Assembly (NCBI GenBank): GCA_016872795.1
Contig: VGYZ01000010.1
Span: 1 to 63,264 of the forward strand
From: Planctomycetota bacterium
Lineage (GTDB): Bacteria > Planctomycetota > UBA1135 > GCA-002686595
DNA length: 63,264 nt
Reading direction: 5' to 3'
The notes below the pieces were generated by a model. The model did no database searches, had not been told where the DNA came from, and saw only the letters and a program-made list of their open reading frames with translations. A program made the translations under genes and the position numbers. Of this stretch, positions 17,398-27,054 are shown one piece after another (position 1 is the stretch's first letter; each line of letters begins with the position of its first letter).

Positions 17398-18084
17398 CTA
17401 GAAGTCCATCCCGAAGCGGAGCTTGAGCCCGTTCTTGACCTTGTACCAGCCAACCTTGAGGCCATCCCAGACCGTCACGCCGGGGACGGCGAACGGCACG
17501 TGGATCGGGACCTCCTTGTACTTGAACCCGGCGTGCAGGGCGCGCAGCAGGAGCTCGCTCTCGATCTCGTAGCCGCGCGAGGAGAGCTTGAGCGTGTAGA
17601 GGCGCTCGGCCTTGAAGGCGCGGAAGCCCGACTCGGTGTCCGTGAGCCAGCGCCATGTGACCGCGAACGAGATGCACTTCAGGCCAAAGTTGCCGAACTT
17701 GTTGATCGTCGAGGTGCGCAGGGTGCCGAGCATGCGGCTACCGACGACCATGTCGAGCGGACCTTCCTCGAAGGGCTTGATGAGCACCGGGATCTCCTCC
17801 GGCAGGTGCTGGCCGTCGGAGTCCATCACGATCACGATGTCGGGCTGGAACTGCCGCGAGGCTTCGACACCCTTGATCAACGCGTAGCCTTTGCCGCGCG
17901 TCATCTCGGGCTCGGGGACCGTGGCCCCGGCGGCGCGGGCGGCGGCGGCGGTGCCGTCCTTGGAGGCGTCGGCGGTGACGACGACATGGTCGACGAAAGG
18001 CAGGGTGCGGCGGACGATCTCGGCGATCCCCTGTTCGAGGTTGTACGCCGGGAGCACCGCGACGACTCTTTGAGTACGGGCCAT
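17398..18084 (-). CDS. Family 2 glycosyltransferase (dolichyl-phosphate mannosyltransferase-like)
   Basis: 228 residues with a GT-A fold: VVAVLPAYN at 7-15, an acidic TADAS strand, and the metal/nucleotide-binding DSD at 88-90 followed by GQHLPEE. No transmembrane segment is seen, so it resembles polyprenyl-phosphate sugar synthases of the DPM1 type, which transfer a sugar from a nucleotide to a lipid carrier. It heads an operon with a dehydrogenase and an epimerase. The ATG at 18084 is preferred; a longer frame upstream lacks family similarity. Donor and acceptor are unknown. Confidence 0.87.
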   Translation of the reverse strand: MARTQRVVAVLPAYNLEQGIAEIVRRTLPFVDHVVVTADASKDGTAAAARAAGATVPEPEMTRGKGYALIKGVEASRQFQPDIVIVMDSDGQHLPEEIPVLIKPFEEGPLDMVVGSRMLGTLRTSTINKFGNFGLKCISFAVTWRWLTDTESGFRAFKAERLYTLKLSSRGYEIESELLLRALHAGFKYKEVPIHVPFAVPGVTVWDGLKVGWYKVKNGLKLRFGMDF

Positions 18085-18231
18085 GGGGTCGGGCTTCTTC
18101 GAGAAACCGGCGAGAGATTCTAGAGGCGCGGGGGTGGCGGGGGCCAAGGGCACCGCGATCGGAAGGACTTTCGTCCCGAAGTTGAGGCGTTGTTTGCCCT
18201 TCGCCTGTGGAGCGGGGCGGGTGGGGCTCGC

Positions 18232-18237
18232 TACACT
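18232..18237 (+). promoter_or_regulatory. Candidate -10 element (TACACT) for citrate synthase
   Basis: GGCTCGCTACACTCGC lies about 50 bp upstream of the gltA ATG. The same GCTACA core occurs before the genes at 58288 and 59813. No convincing -35 hexamer is present at normal spacing, so this is a motif-based suggestion. Confidence 0.3.
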
Positions 18238-18287
18238 CGCTCGCCTTCAGACTGCACGCCTAGACTCCCCGACGACGCAGCGTTCCC

Positions 18288-19574
<1,287 letters not shown>

Positions 19575-19597
19575 ACGCACCACGCGCGCAGAGGCGC

Positions 19598-19657
19598 TCG
19601 CCCTCGCATTCGCCCTCGCATTCGCCCTCGCATTCGCACGAGCGGATGCGAGGGCGA
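19598..19657. repeat. Three tandem 12-mers plus one inverted copy (hairpin-forming)
   Basis: TCGCCCTCGCAT is repeated exactly three times (19598-19609, 19610-19621, 19622-19633). After a 12-nt spacer its perfect reverse complement follows (19646-19657). The nearest copy gives a 12-bp stem with a 12-nt loop, and the other two copies can compete for the same arm. It begins 24 bp after the gltA stop and may act as terminator, though there is no U-tract. Confidence 0.85.
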
Positions 19658-19714
19658 TGTGTCTCCACGGGCCTTTGCAACCGCGCGAGCGGAGTGCCAT
19701 CCTGCGCCGGTGCC

Positions 19715-20869
19715 ATGAGGCTTGCACCCCAGCGACGGCTTCCGCTCTCGACGCAGCTCGTCGGTGTCGACGGCGGCGCGACGCATGTGCGCGCAGTGCA
19801 TGTCGAGGTCGAACCCGCGCCCGGCGGCACTCTGCGCGTGCGAACGAGCGGCGGCGAGCGTTCGCGGGCGCATCGGCAGGTGGCGGGGTTCGAGACGCCC
19901 GCGGAGCGCGGACTTGGGAGTGCGGACACGCTCGGACCGATCAGTCCGGCGGAGCGCGAGCAGGGCTGGGCGTGGGTCGAGTCGACGGCGCGCTGCGTGC
20001 TCGAGCTCGCGCACGAGCGCGGGGCGGCACGCGTGCTGCTCGGCATCGCGTTTCCCGGCCGCAAGACCGCAGATGCGCGCGGCATCGACTTTGCGCTCAA
20101 CGGTCCGCGCGTGCCGGAGTTCCTGAGCCAGCTCGAGCAGCTCCTGCGCTCGGAGGGTCTCGAGCTCGATGGCGAGCTGCTCGGTCTACAGAGCGACGGC
20201 TGGTGCGCGGGCGTCGGCGAGGCGCACGCGGACGACGGCGGCCTGCGCGGCGTGCGCGACGCGTACTACATCGGCGGAGGCACTGGGATCGCGGAGGCGC
20301 TGTGTCTGCGCGGCGAGCTCGTCCGTCTCGCGGAGGTCGAGGATTGGTTTCCGCGCGGCTGGCGCATGGAGTGGGATGGAGCTGGGCTGGAGAGCTGGGT
20401 GTCCGCTTGCGGCATCAACCGGCGCTGGGCCGACATCACGGGGCTCGGGCTGCCGCTCGAACCGGGGCGGTTCCCCGAGGATCGCGTGCAGCGCGACCCG
20501 CGCGCGAGAGAGCTGCTCGAGCAGGCCGGCGAGGCGCTCGGCCAACTCGTGTCCCACCGGCTGGTGGCGCTGCAGTCCGGCGGACGGCCCGAGAGCGGAC
20601 ACGCCGGCCCGATCCGGCTCGAGCGCGTGCTCGTCGGCGCGCAGCTCGGACGCATGCTCGCGGATGCGCGCACGCAGGGCTCGCTGCGGCGCGCGTTCGA
20701 GGCGCGGCTCGACGAGGGCCTGCGCCGCACGGGACTCGACGCGCTCTATCCGCCCGACGGCGGGCGCGGCATGCAGCGGCGCGAGTTCGTGCAGCTCTCG
20801 CGCCTCGCGCATCCGGCGGCGATCGGCGCCGCGGTCGAGGCGCTCTCCCAGTGGGGTGGGCGTGACTAG
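19715..20869 (+). CDS. BadF/N-acetylglucosamine kinase-like ASKHA ATPase
   Basis: 384 residues. The N-terminal phosphate-1 loop GVDGGATH is at about 17-24 and the phosphate-2 loop is YIGGGTGIAEAL. This is the pattern of the BadF/BcrA and N-acetylglucosamine-kinase branch of the sugar kinase/Hsp70/actin superfamily. The likely role is phosphorylation of a sugar or amino sugar. The next gene, a sodium:solute symporter, starts inside its 3' end, so transport plus phosphorylation of one substrate is a reasonable inference. The substrate is unknown. The ATG at 19715 is chosen because the conserved core begins within 15 residues. Confidence 0.78.
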   Translation: MRLAPQRRLPLSTQLVGVDGGATHVRAVHVEVEPAPGGTLRVRTSGGERSRAHRQVAGFETPAERGLGSADTLGPISPAEREQGWAWVESTARCVLELAHERGAARVLLGIAFPGRKTADARGIDFALNGPRVPEFLSQLEQLLRSEGLELDGELLGLQSDGWCAGVGEAHADDGGLRGVRDAYYIGGGTGIAEALCLRGELVRLAEVEDWFPRGWRMEWDGAGLESWVSACGINRRWADITGLGLPLEPGRFPEDRVQRDPRARELLEQAGEALGQLVSHRLVALQSGGRPESGHAGPIRLERVLVGAQLGRMLADARTQGSLRRAFEARLDEGLRRTGLDALYPPDGGRGMQRREFVQLSRLAHPAAIGAAVEALSQWGGRD

Positions 20870-22571
20870 CCCGCAGGCGACGCTCAACGGCGGGTTCAAC
20901 TGGCTCGACTGGACCGTGCTCGTCGGCCTGTTCGCGCTGACGCACTGGATCGGGACCCTGTCGGCCGGGAAGCCCGCGACGATCCGCGAGTTCTTCCTCG
21001 GCGGACGCAAGCTGCCTTGGTACGCGGTGTCGGCTTCGATCATCGCGACGGAGATCAGCGCGGTGACGCTGATCAGCCTGCCGGCGACGGTGTTCAACGC
21101 GGGCGGCAACATCACCTACCTGCAGCTCGGCCTGATCGGGCTCCTGCTCGCGCGCTGCATCGTCGCCCTGTGGCTGATCCCGAAGTACTACGAGCGCGAG
21201 ATTTACAGCCCCTACGACTACATGGGCAACGCGCTGGGGAGGCCCGCGCGCACGCTGACGACGATCCTGTTCTCGATCGGCGGCGTGCTCGGGCAGGCAG
21301 CGCGCGTGTACCTCACCGGCATCGTGCTGCAGGTCGTGCTCCACGACGAGCTCGCGGCGTTCGAGCGCGCGACGGGCATCCCCGGCCTGTGGGCGGCGAT
21401 CGCCGCGATCGGCGTCGTCGCGATCGCTTGGACATGGCTCGGCGGGATGGCGACGGTCATCTGGACCGATGCGGTGCTGTTCCTGATCTTCCTCGCGGCG
21501 ATCGTGTTCGCGTTCGTCGCGGCGGTGTCCAACATCGAAGGCGGCGTGGGCGAGGTCGTGCGGCTCGGCGAGGAAGCGGGCAAGTTCCGCTTCTTCGACC
21601 TCGAGGCGACCTTCGAGCGCCCGTACACCATCTGGGCGGCGCTCATCGCCAACACGGTCGTCGGCGTGGGCGCGTTCGGCACGGACCAGCTGATGGCGCA
21701 GCGCGTATTCTGCTGCCGTGACGCCCGCGACGCGCGGAAGGCCATGCTGGCGAGCTACGGCTCGATGCTGGTCGCAGTCGCGGTCGCGCTGGTCGGCATC
21801 GCGCTCTACGCCTACTACCAGCAGCATCCGCTGCAGAGCGCCGCGGCCGAGCTTTACGCCCAGAAGAACGATCGCATCTTCCCGATCTTCATCGTCGAGG
21901 TCATGCCGGCCGGGATGCGCGGCCTGATCATCGCGGGCGCCTTTGCGGCGGCGATCTCGAGCCTCGACTCGATCCTCGCGGCTCTGTCGCAGACCGTGAT
22001 GAGCGCCTTCGTGCTGAAGGACAACGGGCAGCGCACCGAGAAAGAGGAGCGGCGCGCGGTGCGGACATCCAAGCTGCTCGTGCTCGGCTTTGGCGCGCTC
22101 TTGTGCGTGATCGCGGCCTTCTGCGAGTTGATCCAGCGCGACGAGCGCTTCAAGGATGTGCTCAACCTCGCGCTGTCGATGCCGACCTACACGCAGGGCG
22201 CGGTGCTCGCGACCTTCGCGCTCGCGTTCTTCCTCGGGCGGCGCATCGATGCGAGCGGACTCCTGTTCGCCGCGCCGCTCAGCGTGTTCGCGGTGGTCGC
22301 GATCGCGTGGCACGGCGCGTGGACGCTGCCTGCGCTGCGCATCGGCTGTGGTGCGCTGCTCCTGGCGTGGCTGCTCGTGCGATTGCGCGACGCGGAGCCG
22401 CTGGTGCAGCGTGCGCTGCGGCTCGCTGCGCTTCTCGCGGGCTGCGCTGCGGTCCTCTGGATGAACTCGCGCGGATGGACGGTCGCGTGGCCGTGGTTCG
22501 CGCCGCTCGGACTCGTGTTCGCGTTCAGCTTCGGCTGGTTGCTCGCACGCCAGCGGCTGGAGGTCGCGTGA
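20862..22571 (+). CDS. Sodium:solute symporter (SSS family)
   Basis: About 569 residues with roughly 13 to 14 hydrophobic helices. The N-terminus LNWLDWTVLVGL-type helix followed by FFLGGRKLPWYAVSASIIAT is the SSS signature (GGR.LPW..., ATEISAVT), and GVGAFGTDQLMAQRVF and AGAFAAAISSLDS are family-conserved. It imports a sugar, amino acid or other small solute with Na+. The GTG at 20862 overlaps the kinase gene by 8 nt and is the only plausible start before the first helix. It is coupled downstream to a lipoprotein gene by a GTGA overlap. Confidence 0.88.
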   Translation: MTSPQATLNGGFNWLDWTVLVGLFALTHWIGTLSAGKPATIREFFLGGRKLPWYAVSASIIATEISAVTLISLPATVFNAGGNITYLQLGLIGLLLARCIVALWLIPKYYEREIYSPYDYMGNALGRPARTLTTILFSIGGVLGQAARVYLTGIVLQVVLHDELAAFERATGIPGLWAAIAAIGVVAIAWTWLGGMATVIWTDAVLFLIFLAAIVFAFVAAVSNIEGGVGEVVRLGEEAGKFRFFDLEATFERPYTIWAALIANTVVGVGAFGTDQLMAQRVFCCRDARDARKAMLASYGSMLVAVAVALVGIALYAYYQQHPLQSAAAELYAQKNDRIFPIFIVEVMPAGMRGLIIAGAFAAAISSLDSILAALSQTVMSAFVLKDNGQRTEKEERRAVRTSKLLVLGFGALLCVIAAFCELIQRDERFKDVLNLALSMPTYTQGAVLATFALAFFLGRRIDASGLLFAAPLSVFAVVAIAWHGAWTLPALRIGCGALLLAWLLVRLRDAEPLVQRALRLAALLAGCAAVLWMNSRGWTVAWPWFAPLGLVFAFSFGWLLARQRLEVA

Positions 22572-23227
22572 AGCGCGCTCTCGCGCTGCTCGCGGCGCTC
22601 GCGCTCGCTTCTTGCGGCGGCGACGACAGCGCTTCCTCGAGCGAGGAACTGGAAGTCGCGCGCCCCGTCGACGGGGCCGAGCCCGCTCGCAGCGTTGTCG
22701 AGGAGTCCGCGAGCGCATCGTCGGCGAAGCCCAAGGGCGAGCCGCGGCCCGCGCCTGCGGCGAGCGAGCTCGCGTTCACCCTGCCCGAGGGCTGGCTCGC
22801 CGAAACACCCGCAGTCCCGCTGCGCAAGCTGCAGGCGCGAGTCCCGCGCGCGCTCGGCGATCTGCAGGATGCGGAGCTCACGGTGCTGTGGCGCGGCGCG
22901 GTCGGCATGGGGCCGCTCGAGGCGCAGCTCACGCGCTGGTCGCAGCAGTTCACGCAGCCCGACGGCGCGAGCTCGCGCGAGCGGCTCAAGCTCACGAGCC
23001 GCACGATCGGCGGACGCGCGGTCACCGAAGCCGACCTCGAGGGCACCTGTGTCGCCGAGCGCGCGCCCGGGTCGCCCGAGCGCTGGAACGAGCCCGACTG
23101 GAAGCTGCTCGGAGCGGTGATCGAGAGCGAGTTCGGTCCCTACTATGTGCGTCTCGTTGGACCGCGTGCCACGGTCGATGCGGCCGCGAGCGGTTTTCGC
23201 GCGTTGCTCGAGAGCACGGCGCGCTAG
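22568..23227 (+). CDS. Lipoprotein of unknown function
   Basis: 219 residues from a GTG that overlaps the symporter stop (GTGA). The signal peptide KRALALLAALALASC ends with a lipobox (Cys16) followed by GGDD, then a Ser/Glu/Pro-rich linker. The globular part from about residue 72 (LAFTLPEGW) has alternating beta strands and ends VGPRATVDAAASGFRALLE, a layout common in planctomycete lipoproteins related to PsbP/DUF1795-like folds, but I cannot assign a family. Its stop shares the tetramer CTAG with the convergent gene at 23224. Confidence 0.75.
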   Translation: MKRALALLAALALASCGGDDSASSSEELEVARPVDGAEPARSVVEESASASSAKPKGEPRPAPAASELAFTLPEGWLAETPAVPLRKLQARVPRALGDLQDAELTVLWRGAVGMGPLEAQLTRWSQQFTQPDGASSRERLKLTSRTIGGRAVTEADLEGTCVAERAPGSPERWNEPDWKLLGAVIESEFGPYYVRLVGPRATVDAAASGFRALLESTAR

Positions 23228-24516
23228 CCGCCGCTCGCTGCGCGCAGGCGCGGATTCCAGGTGAAGGCGCTGTTGCGCGGGATCTCGACGACCTGCGTTG
23301 CGGATCCGACGGTGATGGAGGCCTTTCCCGGCGGCACTCCCCGCAACACATAGCGACCCTGCGCATCCGAGCGCGCCTCGCGCGCCAGCCAAGCGTGCGT
23401 CGAGCTGAGGCGCAGCGGAACATTGGCTGCCGGCTTGCCATCGTTTCCGTACACGGTGCCTGCGACGAGCGTGCCCGAGGTCAGACGCAGGATGAACTCG
23501 TTGAGTTGGCGGGGCAGCGCCGTGACGGACTGATCGAGCGGCACGCAGTCCTCGTGCAGGACGAGCAAGCGTGATGTTCCCGCTTCGCAGCCGACGAGCC
23601 GGAAGCGGCCTTCGCTGTCGGTGATGCCGAGCGCGCGCGGAGGCGGCTCTCCTCCGACGAGCCCCGTGGATTCGAGCGCGACAGCGGCGCCGACGAGCGG
23701 CTCCTCGTCGCTGTCGAGCACCTGTCCGATCACCGTCGCCCCAGCCGCGCCGAGTGAGAGGCGCAGCTCGATGCGCGCGTTCTCCGGGCCGCCGAGCGTC
23801 ACAGGAACCGAGGGCGAGTTTTCGAACGAGCGCGCGAACAGGCGCTGACCCGCGACCACACCGGGCAGCCGGAAGTTTCCGTGCGAGTCGGACTCGCCGA
23901 CGCGCAGCGAGTCGCGACTCCCCGGTCGCAGCATCCACAGCGTGGCGTTGGACACGACGCGGCCCGCGGCGTCGACGGTGCGGCCCGCGAGAGCGTAGCC
24001 ATCGTCGAGCAGGAGGCGCTCGGTGCGCGTCTCGCCGGAGACCACGGTGGTCTCGAGATGCGCGCCGAGGCCGCTCTCGATGCGCACGCGGCCGGGCGGC
24101 AGCGCGTCGAAGCGCGCGCGTCCGTCGCCGGTCGTCGCGACTTCCGCACGCAGGACACGGGGCTGGCTGCTCTCGAGCGCGAACACGCCGAGCGGGATGC
24201 CGGCGGCGACGCGCGACGCGCTGGTCCACGCGACTTCGAGCTCGAGCGCGCCGGTCGCCGGCTCGACGGGCCGAGGTCGTTCTCTGCGCGGGATCTCGGC
24301 CGTCCGACGCGAGTCCTCGGCCGTCAGCGCGGACAGGGCTTCGACCTGTGCTCGCTCCACGGGCGCCGACTCGGCCGCGGGTTCCGCGGAGGGCGCGGCG
24401 GACTGCGGAACGGCCGCGGCTTCGCCCGCTGACTCGTCAGCGGGAAGCGCGAGCCACAGCGCCGCGCCGCCCGCGAGGAGCAGCGCGAGACCCGCGAGCG
24501 AGTAGACCGACTTCAC
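23224..24516 (-). CDS. Membrane-anchored carboxypeptidase-regulatory-like repeat protein
   Basis: 430 residues from a GTG start. An N-terminal anchor (about 5-24) and an acidic Ala/Glu/Pro linker precede a series of beta-sandwich repeats: LAGRTVDAAGRVVSNATLW, TVIGQVLDSDEEPLVGAAVA and TLVAGTVYGNDGKPAANV, each followed by a G(N/R)FRL or GRYVL turn typical of CarboxypepD_reg domains. It probably displays binding domains outside the membrane. It is last in a five-gene minus-strand operon, only 4 bp after the serine hydrolase gene. Its link to the enzymes upstream is unexplained. Confidence 0.78.
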   Translation of the reverse strand: MKSVYSLAGLALLLAGGAALWLALPADESAGEAAAVPQSAAPSAEPAAESAPVERAQVEALSALTAEDSRRTAEIPRRERPRPVEPATGALELEVAWTSASRVAAGIPLGVFALESSQPRVLRAEVATTGDGRARFDALPPGRVRIESGLGAHLETTVVSGETRTERLLLDDGYALAGRTVDAAGRVVSNATLWMLRPGSRDSLRVGESDSHGNFRLPGVVAGQRLFARSFENSPSVPVTLGGPENARIELRLSLGAAGATVIGQVLDSDEEPLVGAAVALESTGLVGGEPPPRALGITDSEGRFRLVGCEAGTSRLLVLHEDCVPLDQSVTALPRQLNEFILRLTSGTLVAGTVYGNDGKPAANVPLRLSSTHAWLAREARSDAQGRYVLRGVPPGKASITVGSATQVVEIPRNSAFTWNPRLRAASGG

Positions 24517-24520
24517 GCGC

Positions 24521-25804
24521 TCACTTCGCGGCGAGGAACTCGCGCGCGCACAGCTCGCCCAAGTCCGCGAACCACGGGAAGGCGAACGAGTCGTAGTCGT
24601 ACTTGTCGTCGTCGAGGATGCCGTCGGAGTTGGCGTAGATCGTGGCGGCGAGGAAGAAGCCGCGCTGGGTGCGAGTGTCGACGATGTAGGCGGTGTCGGT
24701 CACGAAGCCGTAGGCGAGCCCGACCTTGTTGTAGATCCGCACGTGCTCCTTGGAAATCACGCGCATCACGCCCGGCAGGAAGAACTTGACATAGTCGTCG
24801 GGATACTTCGCGCGATCCCAGCGCGGGTTGGCGGAGTCGCCCGGATACTGCGAGAGCGCCTCGAGCAGCAGCGCGCGCTCCTCGTCGCCGAGGTCGAACG
24901 GCTCGCCCTCGAACGGGATCTCCGGCCGCACGACGCGCGCGAGGCACACCTGCAGGTCGCGCAGGGTGACGCGGTTCTTGACGAGGAACGACATCGGGCC
25001 CGGGACCAGCTCGGCGCCTTCCATGCGGCCCTTGCCGATCAGCACGTCCTCGCGGTCCTCGAGGTTGGCGAGCTCGAGCTTGCCCGTCTCTTCGCCGAGC
25101 CGCACGACGCCATCGCTCATGCGCAGCTCGATCGTCGGAGTGCGCCGATTCTCTTGGATGCTCATCTTCACCGAGAGCCGGTGCGAGATGCGCGTGGAGG
25201 CGAGACCCGCGCGCCACATGCTCTCGTTGAGCCGGTCGTGGCCGGTGAACTCGAACAGGCGGTTGAAGCTCTCGTTGTCGGACACGATCAGCGACTCGCG
25301 CACGAGGTGGCGCAGAGTGAGCTTGCCGTCCCCGAGGTTGTCCGGATCGTTCGTGAGCATCGCTCCGCTGCGGCGCGATCCGTAGAAGGCGAGCGGCGTG
25401 TCGAGCTTGAGGCCGGGCGCGCCCTTCTGCTGAAGCTCGCGCATGCGCTGGAGGGCCGCGACGGCGCCGAGCAGCTTGACCGTGCTGGCGGGGTAGAAGT
25501 ACTCAAGGCCGAGGCGCCAGGGGTGGGGCTGGAGCGCGGGCTTGCCGTCGCGCTCGACGATCTCTCCCGCGAGCACCTCGACGCGCAGCTCGCTCGCCTG
25601 CGCGAGCACTTTGTCCATCCGCTCCGCGCGCGCCTTCAGGTCCGCGGCGACACTCGTGTCGGAGGCCAGCTGCGCTTCCGCGCGCCAGCGGTCGCGGCCT
25701 TGCTCGAGCAGCGACTTCATGCGCTCCGGGGCCGGCTCCGTGGACTGGGCCGCTGCCGGGAGGGCGCACAGGAGGGTCGCGAGGGCGATGCTTCGCAGGC
25801 TCAT
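24521..25804 (-). CDS. Exported serine hydrolase of the beta-lactamase/PBP fold
   Basis: 427 residues with a signal peptide (cut near PAAAQ). The nucleophile motif is YPASTVK (Ser107, Lys110), the second motif SDN (about 175-177) is intact, and the third motif is KVG (near 360) where class A enzymes have KTG. Fold and catalytic serine are therefore present, but long insertions and the Thr-to-Val change argue against a conventional beta-lactamase. A peptidoglycan- or peptide-directed hydrolase is as likely. The ATG overlaps the LysA-like stop (ATGA), so it belongs to the metabolic operon, and its substrate may be a product of that pathway. Confidence 0.8.
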   Translation of the reverse strand: MSLRSIALATLLCALPAAAQSTEPAPERMKSLLEQGRDRWRAEAQLASDTSVAADLKARAERMDKVLAQASELRVEVLAGEIVERDGKPALQPHPWRLGLEYFYPASTVKLLGAVAALQRMRELQQKGAPGLKLDTPLAFYGSRRSGAMLTNDPDNLGDGKLTLRHLVRESLIVSDNESFNRLFEFTGHDRLNESMWRAGLASTRISHRLSVKMSIQENRRTPTIELRMSDGVVRLGEETGKLELANLEDREDVLIGKGRMEGAELVPGPMSFLVKNRVTLRDLQVCLARVVRPEIPFEGEPFDLGDEERALLLEALSQYPGDSANPRWDRAKYPDDYVKFFLPGVMRVISKEHVRIYNKVGLAYGFVTDTAYIVDTRTQRGFFLAATIYANSDGILDDDKYDYDSFAFPWFADLGELCAREFLAAK

Positions 25805-27054
25805 TCGAGGAGGTCCAGTTCGGGTCGCAGCAGGGCCTCGTGGGTCTGGCGCGCTCGCACCAGTCGGGCCGTCCTATTGTGGACCAGCACTTCGGCCGCG
25901 AGCAACTGCGAGTTGTAGCCGCTCGCCATGGCCGAGGCGTAGGCGCCCGCATCGTGGAAACAAACGATGTCCCCGGGCACCGCGCGGGGCAGGAAGCGCG
26001 GCTCGAGCGTGCCATCTTTGGCTTGCGTAAAAACGTCCGCGCTCTCGCACAGCGGTCCCGCGACCGCCTGCGGGACACACGGATCGCCGTCGCGGCCGAT
26101 GACCGAGATCTCGTGGTGAGCACCGTACATCGCGGGCCGCACGAGGTTGTGGAAGCCCGCGTCGACGAACAGGTAGTCGACGGAGCCGACACGCTTCCAG
26201 CCGCGCGCTTCCGCGAGCAAAAGCCCGGCTTCCGCCACGAGGAAGCGCCCGGGCTCGAGTTCGAGCCGCAGCGAGCGGCCGAGCTCGCGCTCGACGCGTG
26301 CGCGGGCGCCGTCCCAGGCCTCGACGAGCGGCCGGCAATCGAAGCGCTGCTCTCCCGCGCGGTAGGGAATCGGCAGCCCACCACCCGCGGAGAGCGAGCG
26401 CAGGGTCGGGCCGAACAGCGCAGCCGCCGTGACCAGCGCCTCCGTGGCACGCGAGAGGTGCTCGAGGTCCGAGCCCGAGCCGATGTGCACGTGCAAGCCT
26501 GCGACTTCGAGCCCGAGCGTGCGGGCCTCGCGCGCGACCGCGGGCAGGTCCGCGTGCCAGATGCCGTGCTTGGAGTGCTCGCCGCCGGTGGTGACCTTGC
26601 GGTCGTGGCCGTGACCGAAGCCGGGGTTCACGCGCAGCACGATGTCGCGCCGCGGCGGGTTGGCGCGCGCGTACTGCGCCAGCATGAAAGGCGAGCCTGC
26701 GTTGAGCTGGAAGGGCTGGCGCGCGAGCAGGTCGAGCGCGTCGCGGTCGAGCAGGTCCGCGCAGAACAGCACATCGCGCGCGTCGAACCCGACGGCGAGG
26801 GCGCGCCGCAGCTCGCCGCCCGAGACTGCGTCGACTTGGCAGCCCTGCGAGCGCAGGAGACGCAGCAGCGCGAGGCTCGGGTTCGCCTTCTGCGCGTAGC
26901 GCACGACATCGAACCCGCGGCCGGAACTCGCGCGCAGGTCGAGCAACTCGCGCGCGCGCGCGACGACCGTCGCGCCGTCGTACACATACAGCGGCGTGCC
27001 GTGCTCGCGTGCCAGCTTGAGCAGCAGCGCGTCGGAGAGCGGGCGCGTCTTCAT
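25801..27054 (-). CDS. LysA-like PLP-dependent amino acid decarboxylase (fold type III)
   Basis: 417 residues, alanine racemase-fold barrel plus beta domain. PLP lysine lies in YAQKANP (Lys56), with HIHVGSGSD-type glycines (here HVHIGSGSD), GGGLPIPY, an EPGRFLVAEAG block, CESAD and SGYNS. These match the diaminopimelate decarboxylase/ornithine decarboxylase group. No other lysine-biosynthesis gene is nearby except a DapB/Ord-like one of a different branch, so substrate may be another diamino acid. It is translationally coupled on both sides (ATGA overlaps with the BioF-like gene and the serine hydrolase). Calling it lysA would over-reach. Confidence 0.86.
   Translation of the reverse strand: MKTRPLSDALLLKLAREHGTPLYVYDGATVVARARELLDLRASSGRGFDVVRYAQKANPSLALLRLLRSQGCQVDAVSGGELRRALAVGFDARDVLFCADLLDRDALDLLARQPFQLNAGSPFMLAQYARANPPRRDIVLRVNPGFGHGHDRKVTTGGEHSKHGIWHADLPAVAREARTLGLEVAGLHVHIGSGSDLEHLSRATEALVTAAALFGPTLRSLSAGGGLPIPYRAGEQRFDCRPLVEAWDGARARVERELGRSLRLELEPGRFLVAEAGLLLAEARGWKRVGSVDYLFVDAGFHNLVRPAMYGAHHEISVIGRDGDPCVPQAVAGPLCESADVFTQAKDGTLEPRFLPRAVPGDIVCFHDAGAYASAMASGYNSQLLAAEVLVHNRTARLVRARQTHEALLRPELDLLE

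Noticed and set aside
19598..19657. CRISPR array
   Set aside because: Repeats are contiguous 12-mers without spacers and no cas genes occur; the 27-bp repeats at 63113 are also contiguous and coding.
24521..25804. Antibiotic-resistance beta-lactamase
   Set aside because: KVG replaces KTG, the protein is much longer than class A enzymes, and it is embedded in a metabolic operon without resistance or mobile-element context.
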